From Lysobacter terrestris (GTDB lineage: Bacteria; Pseudomonadota; Gammaproteobacteria; Xanthomonadales; Xanthomonadaceae): a stretch of DNA of 64,000 nt. The notes under the pieces were generated by a model. That model had not been told where the DNA came from. It saw only the letters and a program-made list of their open reading frames with translations, and searched no databases. The stretch lies in assembly GCF_014489475.1 (NCBI RefSeq), contig NZ_CP060820.1, forward strand, positions 372,001 through 436,000, in the 5' to 3' direction. Position numbers and translations under genes: made by a program. Within the stretch, counting starts at the first letter, position 1, and every line of letters begins with the position of its first letter. This document shows, one piece after another, positions 45,896 through 54,972 of the stretch.

Positions 45896-45988
45896 GGAGA
45901 GGTGTCCGAGTGGTTGAAGGAGCACGCCTGGAAAGTGTGTAAGCGTCTAAACCGCGCTTCGGGGGTTCGAATCCCCCTCTCTCCGCCA
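45896..45988 (+). tRNA. tRNA-Ser (anticodon GGA)
   Basis: A 93-base class II tRNA with encoded CCA. The acceptor arms are GGAGAGG and TCTCTCC, the anticodon loop CTGGAAA gives GGA, the long variable arm is present, and the T arm is GGGGGTTCGAATCCCCC. It closely matches E. coli serW-type sequence. Confidence 0.95.
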
Positions 45989-46045
45989 GTACCTGCAAGA
46001 CGTCGCGTGCAATGCGCGGCTTCAAGCAACACCAGCAAGTCTCTA

Positions 46046-46155
46046 TGGTGGCCCCGTCGGCCCCTCGCGACGCTAGGTCGAAAACCCCGCCAGGGCCGGA
46101 AGGCAGCAACGGTATCGATCGACGCGGGCGCCGAGGTCAGCCGGCGGGGTCATCA
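46046..46155 (+). ncRNA. ffs: Signal recognition particle 4.5S RNA
   Basis: The conserved apical loop and internal bulge, GCCGGAAGGCAGCAACGG at 46095-46112, is the SRP RNA signature, and flanking arms GTGGCCCCGTCGG and CCGGCGGGGTCATC pair into the long hairpin. It binds Ffh for co-translational targeting of membrane proteins. The exact ends are estimated from pairing. It follows tRNA-Ser by about 60 bases. Confidence 0.88.
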
Positions 46156-46158
46156 CCC

Positions 46159-46183
46159 GTCTGTTCCGCGACGCGGAACAGAC
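46159..46183 (+). terminator. Terminator of ffs
   Basis: A perfect 11-base-pair stem (GTCTGTTCCGC) with loop GAC starts four bases after the SRP RNA. A T tract is missing; further hairpins follow directly. Confidence 0.6.
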
Positions 46184-46267
46184 CCCAAAGTTTGCTTCGC
46201 AAACCTTGGGCCCCAGGGCCTCGCTTCCCATCCCCGCCCCTTCGGGGCGCCCCCTTACCAAGGGGGC
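46184..46267. repeat. Run of three hairpins between ffs and moaE
   Basis: Arms are 46184-46195 with 46199-46210 (CCCAAAGTTTGC, one mismatch), 46235-46240 with 46244-46249 (CGCCCC) and 46249-46256 with 46260-46267 (GCCCCCTT, perfect). No ORF or promoter is evident. The region separates the ffs and convergent moaE transcripts and probably blocks read-through from both sides. Confidence 0.55.
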
Positions 46268-46355
46268 TGTCCTCAGAAAGATTCGACTAGGTTCGAAGCT
46301 GCCTGCAGCGATTCGATGACGGTGCTTGACCGCGAGTTATCGCGACGACTCGCCT

Positions 46356-46775
46356 TCACCCTTCCGGATGCAGCCAGCCGGCGTCGCCTTCGACGTAGCG
46401 TTCGTGCTTCCAGATCGGCACGCGCGACTTGACCTCGTCGATGATGTAGCGGCACGCGGCGAACGCCGCATCGCGATGCGCGGCACTCACCCCGACCCAC
46501 ACCGCAAGTTCGCCGATCGCCAGGTCGCCGATGCGGTGCACGCAACGGGCGTCGATCACCGCGAACTTCTGCATCGCCTCGGCCAGCACCTTCTCGCCTT
46601 CGCTCTCGGCGAGCGTGGCATAGGCCTCGTAACGTAGCCCGTGCACCGTGCGCTCGGCGTTGTGGTTGCGCACCCAGCCTTCGAAGCTGGCGTAGCCGCC
46701 GACGCGGTCGTCCAGCAATTGCGCACGTAAGGTCGCAGTGTCGAAGGGAACGTCGGATAGGGAGAAACGGTTCAT
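46356..46775 (-). CDS. moaE: Molybdopterin synthase catalytic subunit
   Basis: A 139-residue MoaE. Conserved blocks GGYASFEGWVRNHNAERTV, LRYEAYATLAESE, VHRIGDLAIGELAVWVGVSA and SRVPIWKHERYVEGDAGW (with the catalytic Lys in the last) match the family. With MoaD it transfers sulfur to cyclic pyranopterin monophosphate. Start ATG 46775 is chosen by homology. It lies 138 bases after moaD, the only large gap in the moa run. Confidence 0.93.
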   Translation of the reverse strand: MNRFSLSDVPFDTATLRAQLLDDRVGGYASFEGWVRNHNAERTVHGLRYEAYATLAESEGEKVLAEAMQKFAVIDARCVHRIGDLAIGELAVWVGVSAAHRDAAFAACRYIIDEVKSRVPIWKHERYVEGDAGWLHPEG

Positions 46776-46913
46776 TGCGGGCTCTGGATTCCTGGATCTG
46801 GTAGCCGTCCATGGCAGAACATCCACCGGCTGCGGATCGTCCGGCCCGTCCATCCATGGTCGGGCGTTCGGGCGTGCAGTCGATGCCAATAAGGCATCGA
46901 CAAGCGCACTCCC

Positions 46914-47153
46914 TCACCCACCACTCACCGGCGGAATGAACGCGACTTCGCTACCGTCCCTGGGCGCGTCGTCCCAGTGCGCGAATTCCCCATCCACCGC
47001 CACGCGCAGCTGGCGCGCCGGGAACGGCAGCCGGTGGCATTCCTGCAATTCGCCGTACAGCGACCGAAGGTCGACGGCCGCGGACTCGACGATCTCGCTT
47101 GCCACGCCGGACGCATCGCGCAACGCCGCGAAGTACAGCACAGTGACCTTCAC
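46914..47153 (-). CDS. moaD: Molybdopterin synthase sulfur carrier subunit
   Basis: A 79-residue ubiquitin-like protein ending in PPVSGG; the terminal Gly-Gly is thiocarboxylated and carries sulfur to Moa[15 protein letters not shown] is the family start. The start is GTG 47153 because its GTGA overlaps the moaC stop and no ATG precedes the first strand. Confidence 0.9.
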   Translation of the reverse strand: MKVTVLYFAALRDASGVASEIVESAAVDLRSLYGELQECHRLPFPARQLRVAVDGEFAHWDDAPRDGSEVAFIPPVSGG

Positions 47154-47647
47154 GCGCGTTCCGCCTTGCCGAAGTCGCGGCGCCCGCCGTGCTTGCCCAG
47201 CAGTTTCGTCGGGCCGATGACGATGCGGTGCGACAGCGCCTTGCACATGTCGTAGGCGGTCAGCGCAGCGACGCTCGCGCCGGTCAGCGCCTCCATTTCC
47301 ACGCCGGTGCGATGGGTCGTGCGGACCAGGCATTCGATGCGCAGGTCGCGCTCGCCGCTCCACTCGATGCCGATCCGGCAGCCGTCGATCGGCAGCGGAT
47401 GGCAGAACGGGATCAGTTCGTGCGTGCGCTTCACCGCCAGGGTGCCGGCGATGATCGCCGTCTCGACGATGCCGCCCTTGGCGCTGCGCAGGCCACTGGC
47501 GCGCAGCTGCACCGCGACCTCAGCGGGGAAGCGGACCTTGCATTCGGCGATCGCTTCCCGGGCGGTGACCGGCTTGGCGGACACATCGACCATGGCCGGG
47601 CGTCCATCCGGATCGATGTGGGTCAGTTGCTTGCGGACTTTTTTCAC
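47150..47647 (-). CDS. moaC: Cyclic pyranopterin monophosphate synthase
   Basis: A 165-residue Moa[53 protein letters not shown] and [23 protein letters not shown] are all family blocks. It completes the first pathway step with MoaA. I use GTG 47647 because the conserved LTHID strand begins four codons later; the ribosome site is weak, so the exact start is uncertain. It follows moaA by 49 bases. Confidence 0.92.
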   Translation of the reverse strand: MKKVRKQLTHIDPDGRPAMVDVSAKPVTAREAIAECKVRFPAEVAVQLRASGLRSAKGGIVETAIIAGTLAVKRTHELIPFCHPLPIDGCRIGIEWSGERDLRIECLVRTTHRTGVEMEALTGASVAALTAYDMCKALSHRIVIGPTKLLGKHGGRRDFGKAERA

Positions 47648-47696
47648 CCGCGGATTCTGCGCCGTTCGCGCCGGCAGCGGAAGTTGGCCGGCGCTG

Positions 47697-48734
47697 TCAG
47701 CCGCCCACCAGGTACATCTCCACGTGCTTGTGCGGCGCGCTGCTGCTGCCGCGCAACTCGCTGTAGCGATCCCCTCGACGCGACCAGCGCTGCGCGAGGT
47801 GCTGCGACAACGCCTCCTCGCCGTCCGCCAGCAGCGGGCGCAGGTCGTGGCCACTTGCAGCGAACAGGCAGGTGTAGAGGCGGCCATCGGCCGACACCCG
47901 CGCGCGGTGGCAGTCGCCGCAGAACGGCTCGCTGACCGAACTGACGAAGCCCACCTCGCCCCGGCCATCGACGAATCCGTACCGCGACGCGACTTCGCCC
48001 CGGTACTGCGCCTCCAGCGATTGCAGCGGCCAGCGGGCATGGATACGGTCGCGCAGGTTGGCCGAAGCCAGCACGCGCTCGCGCCGCCAGCCGTTGCAGG
48101 TCCCCACGTCCATGTATTCGATGAAGCGCATGACATGGCCGTTCGCGCGCGCGAACTCCACCAGCGGCAGCACTTCGTCTTCGTTGACGCCACGCTGCAC
48201 GACGCAGTTGAGCTTGATCGGGTCGAAGCCCGCGGCCTGCGCGGCCTGGATGCCGGCCAGCACGTCGGCGACCTGGCCACGCCCGCCGGACAGCGAATGG
48301 AACAGCGCCGGGTCGAGTGCATCGAGGCTGACCGTTATCCGCCCCAGCCCCGCCGCGCGCAGGGCGGATGCCTGCGCAGCCAGCAGCGAACCGTTGGTGG
48401 TGAGCGCGATGTCGGTGAGGCTTTCGATGCGGGACAGGCGCGCAACCAGGTCGGGCAGGCGCTTGCGCAGCAATGGCTCGCCACCGGTCAGGCGCAGCTT
48501 GGTGACGCCGGCGCGCACGAAACCGCGCACCAGGGTTTCGATCTCGTCGAAGGAAAGGCGCTGCTGCGCGTCGAAGCCATGGTCGTCCGGCACCCGCTCG
48601 GCCGGCATGCAGTACGGGCAGCGGAAATTGCAGGCCTCGATCACCGACAGGCGCAGGTCGCGCAGGGGCCGGCCCAGGGTGTCGCGGACATCCGCCGCCG
48701 CGCCGCCTGCCGCCACGTTTGCGATTGCGTTCAT
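47697..48734 (-). CDS. moaA: GTP 3',8-cyclase (MoaA)
   Basis: A 345-residue radical-SAM enzyme. The N-terminal cluster cysteines are Cys35, Cys39 and Cys42 in [12 protein letters not shown]; the second cluster is formed by [32 protein letters not shown] is the SAM site and the C-terminal double glycine is present (VEMYLVGG). It converts GTP to the pterin precursor of the molybdenum cofactor. ATG 48734 overlaps the stop of the MBL-fold gene by four bases. Confidence 0.95.
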   Translation of the reverse strand: MNAIANVAAGGAAADVRDTLGRPLRDLRLSVIEACNFRCPYCMPAERVPDDHGFDAQQRLSFDEIETLVRGFVRAGVTKLRLTGGEPLLRKRLPDLVARLSRIESLTDIALTTNGSLLAAQASALRAAGLGRITVSLDALDPALFHSLSGGRGQVADVLAGIQAAQAAGFDPIKLNCVVQRGVNEDEVLPLVEFARANGHVMRFIEYMDVGTCNGWRRERVLASANLRDRIHARWPLQSLEAQYRGEVASRYGFVDGRGEVGFVSSVSEPFCGDCHRARVSADGRLYTCLFAASGHDLRPLLADGEEALSQHLAQRWSRRGDRYSELRGSSSAPHKHVEMYLVGG

Positions 48735-49486
48735 ACCTGGGCCTGTGCTGCCGTCGGTTCGCTCAGCGTAATCACATCGCCGGCCTTCGCCACGCGATGG
48801 CCGCGCGCCGACAGGATCTCTCCCTCTTCGCGGCTTGCATAGTGGTAGAGCACGCAGCGCGCGAGCAGCTCGGCCGGGTATTCGCGCTCGAGGTCGTCGA
48901 TCCCGCTGTGCGACGGGTTGCCGTGCAGGGCGCAGTCGTGGGCGACCAGCTCGCCGTCGGCGGCATATTTCGCCAGCTGCTCCGGGATCGGCCGGGTGTC
49001 GCCGGTCCAGACCACGCTGCCCTGCAGGCGCAGGCCGAACGCCGTCTCCGGCCAGTGGTGCCGCGTGGCAAACACCTCCAGGCGCACGCCGTCGTGCCAG
49101 AACGCGGCGCCCACGGGGATGACCTGGAAGGCGTCCCAGAAATTGGCGCCGCCTTCGGCCAGCGGGTTCGGGTAGTCGCCCACGCGCTGGTGCAGCAGCG
49201 GCACCAGTGCGGCCGGTACGTACAGGCGCACCTTGCCGCGCCGCGCTTCGTCGAAATAGCTGGCGACGAACAGCCGCTCGAATCCGGCGACGTGGTCGAG
49301 ATGCGTGTGGGTGATGAACAACGCGCGCGGCGCCTCGCCGTACTGGGCGAGATAATGGCTGAGGCCTTCGTTGCCGCAGTCGATGGTGAGCCACGGCGCA
49401 CCATCGCGCTCGATCGTGGCCATCGCCGATCCAAGCTGGACCGCCGACGCATTGCCGACGCCCTGCAGTCGCAGGCTCCAGTCCAT
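48731..49486 (-). CDS. MBL-fold metallo-hydrolase
   Basis: A 251-residue metallo-beta-lactamase fold protein, RNase Z-like branch. The metal motif is ITHTHLDHVAGFERL, further ligands are in VWTGDTRPIP, VAHDCAL and LYHYASREE. The substrate is unknown; relatives hydrolyse phosphodiesters or thioesters. It is coupled at both ends: the kdkA stop overlaps its ATG by one base (TGATG), and its stop overlaps moaA (ATGA). Confidence 0.8.
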   Translation of the reverse strand: MDWSLRLQGVGNASAVQLGSAMATIERDGAPWLTIDCGNEGLSHYLAQYGEAPRALFITHTHLDHVAGFERLFVASYFDEARRGKVRLYVPAALVPLLHQRVGDYPNPLAEGGANFWDAFQVIPVGAAFWHDGVRLEVFATRHHWPETAFGLRLQGSVVWTGDTRPIPEQLAKYAADGELVAHDCALHGNPSHSGIDDLEREYPAELLARCVLYHYASREEGEILSARGHRVAKAGDVITLSEPTAAQAQV

Positions 49487-50235
49487 CAGGTGCCCCGCGC
49501 CCAGACGCGGTCGTAGGCTGCGCGCAGGCGGGCGAAGTCGCGCTCGACCTCCACGACCTGGCGGTTGCCGCGCAGCTTCAGCAACGAACGCTTGAGCCGC
49601 GCCAGGTTGCGCTCGCGCCAACCGGTGGCGGGGATGCGCTGCTCGCCGCGATCGAGGTCGATCACCCAGCCACGCCCGGTGGGGTCGAACAGCAGGTTGT
49701 GCGCGTTGAGGTCGGCATGGTCGAGACCGGCGCGGTGAACGCGTGCGATCAAGCGCCCGGCTTCTTCCCACGGCGCGCCGTCGCCGGCTACGGCGGCGCG
49801 ATCGGCGAGTGTGCGCACGTCGTCGATGCGCTCGATCAGGATGGCGGCGCTGTAGGTGTGGCCTTCGCGGCGGTAGTACGCGGCGATCGGCCGCGGCACC
49901 GGCACTCCCTTGGCGGCCATCTCGCGGGTCAGGCGGAATTCGGCAAAGCTGCGGGTACGGTTGGCGCCGCGCCACCAGTAACGGTCGCGGCTGAAGTTCG
50001 CCGCAAAGCCGCCGCGCAGGTAGCAACGCAGCACGGACGCGCCGAACGGCGCATCGACGAACCATGCGCCGCCGCGCCCGCCGCTGGCGACCGGACGCGC
50101 GTGTTCGCCCCAGAATGCCGGCGAGAACCACTCGGGCTTGGCTTGTCGCACCCGCGTGTTGTCGAACAGAATCGCGCCGTAGCCGCGCTCGTCGCGGAAC
50201 GGTGTCAATCCTTCGGCAGCGTCATAGCCGGTCAT
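49486..50235 (-). CDS. kdkA: 3-deoxy-D-manno-octulosonic acid kinase
   Basis: A 249-residue KdkA, a protein-kinase-like sugar kinase. [13 protein letters not shown]-like [27 protein letters not shown] and the catalytic segment [18 protein letters not shown] with the DLD metal site in [11 protein letters not shown] are typical. It phosphorylates Kdo in the LPS inner core, a step characteristic of Haemophilus, Vibrio and xanthomonads. First gene of the kdkA-MBL-moa transcript and divergent from the heptosyltransferase gene by 21 bases. Confidence 0.92.
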   Translation of the reverse strand: MTGYDAAEGLTPFRDERGYGAILFDNTRVRQAKPEWFSPAFWGEHARPVASGGRGGAWFVDAPFGASVLRCYLRGGFAANFSRDRYWWRGANRTRSFAEFRLTREMAAKGVPVPRPIAAYYRREGHTYSAAILIERIDDVRTLADRAAVAGDGAPWEEAGRLIARVHRAGLDHADLNAHNLLFDPTGRGWVIDLDRGEQRIPATGWRERNLARLKRSLLKLRGNRQVVEVERDFARLRAAYDRVWARGT

Positions 50236-50256
50236 TCAGCGAGTCTAGCAAGACCC

Positions 50257-51315
50257 ATGCCGCAAACATCCATGTCGATCTGCCTGTTGCGGTTGTCAGC
50301 GTTGGGCGATGTGACCCACGTCGTGCCCTTGGTGCGCACCCTGCAGGCCACCTGGCCCCAGGTCGCGCTTACCTGGGTGATCGGCAAGGGCGAGCATCGG
50401 CTGCTGGAAGGACTGCCCGGCGTCGCCTTCGTCGAGTACGACAAGAAGAGCGGATTTGCCGGCATGCGCGCGTTGCGCGCGCGCCTGCTCGAACACGCGG
50501 GCGGCGAGCGCTTCGACGCCCTGCTGCAGATGCAGGTGGCGGCACGCGCCAACCTGCTGTCAGCCTTCGTTCCGGCGGCGCGCCGCATCGGCTACGACCG
50601 CGCCCGTTCCAAGGACCTGCACGGCCTCTTCATCAACGAACGCATCCCCGACCGCCCCGGCATCCACGTGCTCGACGCGATCGGCAGCTTCTGCGAACCG
50701 CTGGGCCTCAAACAGACCCAGGTGCGCTGGGACCTGCCAGTGCCCAACGCAGCGCGCGAATGGGCGGAAGCGCAGTGGGTCGAGGACGGCCGTCCAACGC
50801 TGATGATTTCGCCCTGCTCCAGCCATGCGCTGCGCAACTGGCACGCGGATCGTTACGCGGCGGTGGCCGACCATGCCGCACGCCGCGGCTGGCGCGTGGT
50901 GCTGTGCGGCGGTCGCAGCCAGTTGGAACGGGACACCACCGACGCGATCCTCGCCGCGATGCAGGCCCCGGCTTTGGACCTCGTCGGCAAGGACACTCTC
51001 AAGCAGCTACCGGCGCTGCTCGAACGCGCGGACCTGGTGATGACACCCGATTCGGGGCCGATGCATATCGCCAACGCGATGGGCACCAAGGTGCTGGGGC
51101 TGCATGCGGCCAGCAACCCGGCGCGCAGCGGGCCGTATTCGGACCGCCGCTATTGCGTCGACCGCTACGACGCCGCGGCCCGCAAGTACCTGGGCAAGCC
51201 GGCGGCGGATATCCGCTGGGGCACCAAGATCGAGCACGCGGGCGTGATGGACCTGGTGAGCGTGGACGACGCAGTCGGCGCCTTCGAGCGCTACGTCGCC
51301 GATCACTCGGAATGA
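50257..51315 (+). CDS. Glycosyltransferase family 9 (heptosyltransferase-like)
   Basis: A 352-residue GT-B enzyme. LLRLSALGDVTHVVPLVRTL is the family 9 N-terminus, TWVIGKGEHRLLEGLPGV follows and the nucleotide-sugar end is LVMTPDSGPMHIANAMGTKVLGLH, shown in parts. Family members add heptose or glucosamine to the lipopolysaccharide core; this gene lies beside kdkA, which supports core LPS. Start ATG 50257 or 50272 (the second is five codons later); neither has a good ribosome site. Confidence 0.88.
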   Translation: MPQTSMSICLLRLSALGDVTHVVPLVRTLQATWPQVALTWVIGKGEHRLLEGLPGVAFVEYDKKSGFAGMRALRARLLEHAGGERFDALLQMQVAARANLLSAFVPAARRIGYDRARSKDLHGLFINERIPDRPGIHVLDAIGSFCEPLGLKQTQVRWDLPVPNAAREWAEAQWVEDGRPTLMISPCSSHALRNWHADRYAAVADHAARRGWRVVLCGGRSQLERDTTDAILAAMQAPALDLVGKDTLKQLPALLERADLVMTPDSGPMHIANAMGTKVLGLHAASNPARSGPYSDRRYCVDRYDAAARKYLGKPAADIRWGTKIEHAGVMDLVSVDDAVGAFERYVADHSE

Positions 51316-51366
51316 CTGCGGAGTGCGTGACCGGGGCGGCCTGCCCCAGTCACGCCGGGAGCCCGC

Positions 51367-51774
51367 TTACGGCGCCGCGCCGGTCCTGTAGTCCTGGTAG
51401 GACTTCTCTTCGACGTAGGCCGAGCCCAGCGCGAGGTTGATGTCCTTCTTGATGCGCGCGCGATCGTCGTTCTCGAAGTAGACGGCACGGGCGAGGCGGA
51501 TGAACTCGGCATCGAATTCCTGCGCCTTCTCCTTGATGCGGATGTCGTCCTCGATCACCCACAGCCGCTCGTTGACCGCCTTCAGCGCCGCACGCAGCTC
51601 GACGATGTCCTTGCCGGCGGCGGGATGCGCCATCCAGGTCTGCTCCAGAGCCGACAGCTCGTTGCGGACGTTGACCAGCTTGGCCGCGTCGCTCATGCGC
51701 TCGGACTTGATCTGCAGGATGGCGATCTTGTCGAGCAATTCGCCAAAGGACACCGGGACGAGGATTTCGGACAT
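51367..51774 (-). CDS. DUF6165 family protein
   Basis: A 135-residue helical protein. The N-terminus ILVPVSFGELLDKIAILQIK is typical of this family, which is frequent near LPS-core and glycosyltransferase genes. It is highly charged with no membrane segment. Function unknown. It converges on the heptosyltransferase-like gene (51 bases) and upstream of it lies the promoter of tRNA-Ser(CGA). Start ATG 51774 is chosen over 51786 by family resemblance. Confidence 0.8.
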   Translation of the reverse strand: MSEILVPVSFGELLDKIAILQIKSERMSDAAKLVNVRNELSALEQTWMAHPAAGKDIVELRAALKAVNERLWVIEDDIRIKEKAQEFDAEFIRLARAVYFENDDRARIKKDINLALGSAYVEEKSYQDYRTGAAP

Positions 51775-51880
51775 GGAGGCAGCCATTTCGGGGCACGGGC
51801 GGGACGCCGCGGCCTGGGGGGATGGGCCGGAGCAGCCTCCGGCCGGCGAAGCGCACAGTGTAGCCGGCCGCTCCGGAAAC

Positions 51881-51909
51881 TTGCTCTGGCGTGGGCCGCC
51901 ACGTATCAT
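51881..51909 (+). promoter_or_regulatory. Promoter of tRNA-Ser(CGA)
   Basis: TTGCTC (51881-51886) and TATCAT (51904-51909) are 17 bases apart, 16 bases before the tRNA. Confidence 0.65.
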
Positions 51910-51924
51910 TCGCGGCCCACTTCC

Positions 51925-52015
<91 letters not shown>

Positions 52016-52024
52016 GATTCAAGC

Positions 52025-52046
52025 GAACGCCCCCCAAGGGGCGTTC
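52025..52046 (+). terminator. Terminator of tRNA-Ser(CGA)
   Basis: A perfect nine-base-pair stem (GAACGCCCC) with loop CCAA, followed by TGCTTTTC, nine bases after the tRNA. Confidence 0.8.
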
Positions 52047-52157
52047 TGCTTTTCGGGGTTCTGCAAACGGGAGGGCGCGCTTGCTTTTGCGGCCGCTCGG
52101 ACATGATTATCCCGTTGACCCATCCGAAAGCCCCTTCCTCGCCGCGGTATCCTCCAG

Positions 52158-52862
52158 ATGATCGAATTCGGACACCTGACGCACGTGGGATTGCGCCGGG
52201 AACTCAACGAGGACACCTATTACGGGGACAGCGAGCTGGGGCTCTGGCTGGTCGCCGACGGGATGGGCGGGCACGAGTATGGCGAAGTCGCCAGCGCGCT
52301 CGCGCGCGAGACCATCGTCCGCGAGATCCGCGATGGCACACCGCTTGCCGTAGCCATCCGCATCGCCGACGAGGAAATCATCCGCATCTCCCGCCGCCGC
52401 AACGATGCGCTGCCGATGGGCACCACCGTCGTCGCCGCGCGCGTCAACGGCAATCGCTTCGAAGTCGCCTGGGTCGGCGACAGCCGTGTGTACCTGTGGC
52501 GCGACAACCAGCTGGTACAGCTGTCGCAGGACCACAGCTACGTGCAGGAACTGATCGCCAACGGCGCGATCACCCATGAGCAGGCGCGCAGCCACCCGCA
52601 CCGCAACGTCGTCACCCAGGCCTTGGGCGTGACCGATCCGCGCAACCTCAACGTCGAAACCATGACCGGCGAACTGGCCCCGGGCATGCAGCTGCTGCTC
52701 TGCAGCGACGGCCTGACCGAGGAAGTGGACGATCGCGGCATCGCCAGCGTGCTGTCGCACGGCGACTGCAGCGCCCAGGAATGCGTGGACGAACTGGTTG
52801 CCGCCGCGCTCGATGGCGGCGGTTCGGACAACGTGACCGTGGTGCTGGTGCGCAGCCACTAG
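52158..52862 (+). CDS. PP2C-type Ser/Thr protein phosphatase
   Basis: A 234-residue PPM/PP2C phosphatase. Metal-binding aspartates lie in LNEDTYYGD, VADGMGGHEYGE, LCSDGLTEEV and GGSDNVTVVLV; VGDSRVYLWRD is the core motif. It dephosphorylates phospho-Ser or -Thr; no partner kinase is encoded next to it. It converges with dnaQ and stands alone after tRNA-Ser. Confidence 0.92.
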   Translation: MIEFGHLTHVGLRRELNEDTYYGDSELGLWLVADGMGGHEYGEVASALARETIVREIRDGTPLAVAIRIADEEIIRISRRRNDALPMGTTVVAARVNGNRFEVAWVGDSRVYLWRDNQLVQLSQDHSYVQELIANGAITHEQARSHPHRNVVTQALGVTDPRNLNVETMTGELAPGMQLLLCSDGLTEEVDDRGIASVLSHGDCSAQECVDELVAAALDGGGSDNVTVVLVRSH

Positions 52863-52884
52863 CTGCGCAGGCGCGACCGGCCGC

Positions 52885-53634
52885 TCAGGCCGGCACGGCT
52901 TCCACCTGCTGGGCGATCGCGGCGTCGGCTTCCGCCCAGGCATCCCACAGCGCCTTGCCGGCCTTCTTGCGCAACTGCGCGAGGCGCGCCTCGTGGGCCT
53001 CGAATTCGTCCACGGCAATCGCGACCCGCGGTCGCGGAGCCTGCAGGTCCACCTCGAAGCTGACCTTGGCCGTGGCGGCGGCCGCTTCGGCGCTGGCTTC
53101 GAACCCGATCTCGCCCTGCCCCGAGGTCAGGCCGATGTAGACCTCGGCCAGCAGCTGGGCGTCGAGCAGCGCACCGTGCAGCTGGCGATGGGTGTTGTCG
53201 ACGTCGAAGCGTTTGCACAGTGCGTCCAGCGAATTGCGCTGGCCGGGAAAGCGCTGGCGCGCCAGCAGCAGGGTGTCCTCGATCGTGCAGCGATCGGCGA
53301 GCTTGCCGTACTGCGGGCCGGCGCGGCTCAACTCCGAATCGAGGAAGCCCACGTCGAACGCCGCGTTGTGGATCACCAGCTCGGCGCCATCGATGAAGGC
53401 GAGGAATTCATCGACGACGGCCGCGAACAGCGGCTTGTCGGCGAGGAACTCCAGGGTCAGGCCGGTGACTTCCTGCGCGCCGGCTTCGAATTCGCGCTCC
53501 GGATTGAGATAGCAATGGAAGGTGCGACCGGTGGGACGGCGCTCCACCATCTCGACGCAGCCGATTTCCACCACGCGGTTGCCGGCGGCCCAGCTCAGGC
53601 CGGTGGTTTCGGTGTCGAGGATGATCTGGCGCAT
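52885..53634 (-). CDS. dnaQ: DNA polymerase III epsilon subunit
   Basis: A 249-residue DEDDh 3'-5' exonuclease. Exo I LDTETTGLSW with Asp and Glu, Exo II VIHNAAFDVGFLDSEL, and Exo III HGALLDAQLLAEVY with the catalytic His and Asp. It proofreads for DNA polymerase III. Start ATG 53634 (MRQIILDTETTGL) is preferred to 53646, because it is the family start. It is followed by a compact helical tail. Downstream of rnhA by 65 bases, the classical rnhA-dnaQ pair in the same direction. Confidence 0.95.
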   Translation of the reverse strand: MRQIILDTETTGLSWAAGNRVVEIGCVEMVERRPTGRTFHCYLNPEREFEAGAQEVTGLTLEFLADKPLFAAVVDEFLAFIDGAELVIHNAAFDVGFLDSELSRAGPQYGKLADRCTIEDTLLLARQRFPGQRNSLDALCKRFDVDNTHRQLHGALLDAQLLAEVYIGLTSGQGEIGFEASAEAAAATAKVSFEVDLQAPRPRVAIAVDEFEAHEARLAQLRKKAGKALWDAWAEADAAIAQQVEAVPA

Positions 53635-53699
53635 GCGTGGATCCATGAGGTGCGGGGACAGCTTAAGGGCGTTCGGGACGACGGGACACCGGGGCGTGT

Positions 53700-54164
53700 T
53701 CAGGACACGGCGGCGACCTTGAAGCGCTGAGCTTCGTTGCGCGCGAGCGTGTCGACGCGTTCGTTGTCGGGATCGCCGGAATGGCCCTTCACCCAGCGCC
53801 AGTCGATGCGATGGCGGCCGGCCGCGGCGTGCAGCCGCTCCCACAGTTCGCGGTTCTTGACCGGATCGCCGCCCGCGGTCTTCCAGCCGCGACGGATCCA
53901 GTTGGGCATCCATTCGGTGATGCCCTGGCGCACGTACTGCGAGTCGGTGAACAGCACGACCTCGCAGCCCTGGGTAAGCGCTTCCAGTCCGGAAATCGCC
54001 GCCATCAGCTCCATGCGGTTGTTGGTGGTGGCGGCTTCGCCGCCGACCAGCTCGCGTTCGTGCCCGCCGTAGCGCAACAGCGCAGCCCAGCCGCCGGGTC
54101 CGGGATTGCCGAGGCAGGCGCCATCGGTGTGGACCTCGACCGCTTTTCGTTTTTCCTGATTCAT
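53700..54164 (-). CDS. rnhA: Ribonuclease HI
   Basis: A 154-residue RNase HI. The catalytic acids are in [16 protein letters not shown] (Asp), [10 protein letters not shown] (Glu), [12 protein letters not shown] (Asp) and [12 protein letters not shown] (Asp plus a preceding His). It removes RNA from RNA-DNA hybrids. It lies seven bases after the methyltransferase gene. Confidence 0.95.
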   Translation of the reverse strand: MNQEKRKAVEVHTDGACLGNPGPGGWAALLRYGGHERELVGGEAATTNNRMELMAAISGLEALTQGCEVVLFTDSQYVRQGITEWMPNWIRRGWKTAGGDPVKNRELWERLHAAAGRHRIDWRWVKGHSGDPDNERVDTLARNEAQRFKVAAVS

Positions 54165-54171
54165 CCGCGCA

Positions 54172-54921
54172 TTATCGCCTGTCCAGCGCCGCAGCCTGTC
54201 GTCGCAGTTGCTCGGAGCGCAGTTCCTCGAAGCGCCAGGACACGCGCGAATGCGCCGCGCCCTGCAGGCGGAAACTGTGCCGGCGCGCAGGCGGGAGCAG
54301 CGCGTGCACGCGCTTGCTCACGCTGAGAGCGATGCCGGCGCGCAGCCAGTCGTTCATGCCCACCCCGACGTCGCCGTTGTCCATGCGCCAGCGCGGGCCG
54401 AGCCATTGCAGGCTCACCGAATCCAGCGCGAACCCGGCGCGGCGCAGCGATGCCTGCCAGGCGCCGGTGACGTGCGCGTGCAGGCCCGTGCGCGCCCAGC
54501 GCGCGCGATACGGGCTCCATGGGTTGAGGGCCGCCAGCCACAGCGTGCCGCCCGGCGCGAGGATGCGCTCGCATTCGCCCAGCAGTTCGTCGGTGGCGGC
54601 GCCGTCGTCCAGCGCGTGCTGCAGCAGCACGGCGCCGAAGCTTTCGTTGGCCAGCGGCAGGGGCAGCGCGCAGCGCACTGCGCCGCCGAAGCGCAGTTCG
54701 TGGCAATCGGTGCCGTCGCGCCGCAGCACCACGCCGCGGCCGCCCGCGGTCTCGGGCGGGACCGCCCCCGGCGCGCCCAGCCAGCACCACGGCAACGCCG
54801 GAATTCCCGCCAGCACCCGCGCCATCGCGGCGCTTTCCACCGCCAGCAGGCCCTGGCCGGCTTCGCTGGCGAACCAGCCGAGCGGCCCCACGGATTGACG
54901 GCTGGCGGCGGCTGGGGACAT
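54172..54921 (-). CDS. SAM-dependent methyltransferase, class I
   Basis: A 249-residue protein. The SAM-binding core is degenerate at motif I but [19 protein letters not shown] and [18 protein letters not shown] are typical motif IV-V sequences of class I methyltransferases, and its position beside rnhA matches proteobacterial gene neighbourhoods of this type. Substrate unknown. Start ATG 54921 is set by conserved Ser/Ala-rich N-terminus. It is divergent from gloB with 51 bases between. Confidence 0.8.
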   Translation of the reverse strand: MSPAAASRQSVGPLGWFASEAGQGLLAVESAAMARVLAGIPALPWCWLGAPGAVPPETAGGRGVVLRRDGTDCHELRFGGAVRCALPLPLANESFGAVLLQHALDDGAATDELLGECERILAPGGTLWLAALNPWSPYRARWARTGLHAHVTGAWQASLRRAGFALDSVSLQWLGPRWRMDNGDVGVGMNDWLRAGIALSVSKRVHALLPPARRHSFRLQGAAHSRVSWRFEELRSEQLRRQAAALDRR

Positions 54922-54972
54922 GGTCGGGATTGTGCGTGATCCGGCCCCGGATGGGAGCCCCAAGGAGCCTCC

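Noticed and set aside
48735-50256. Molybdenum cofactor riboswitch upstream of moaA
   Set aside because: moaA has no leader: its start overlaps the preceding gene by four bases, so there is no space for the riboswitch.
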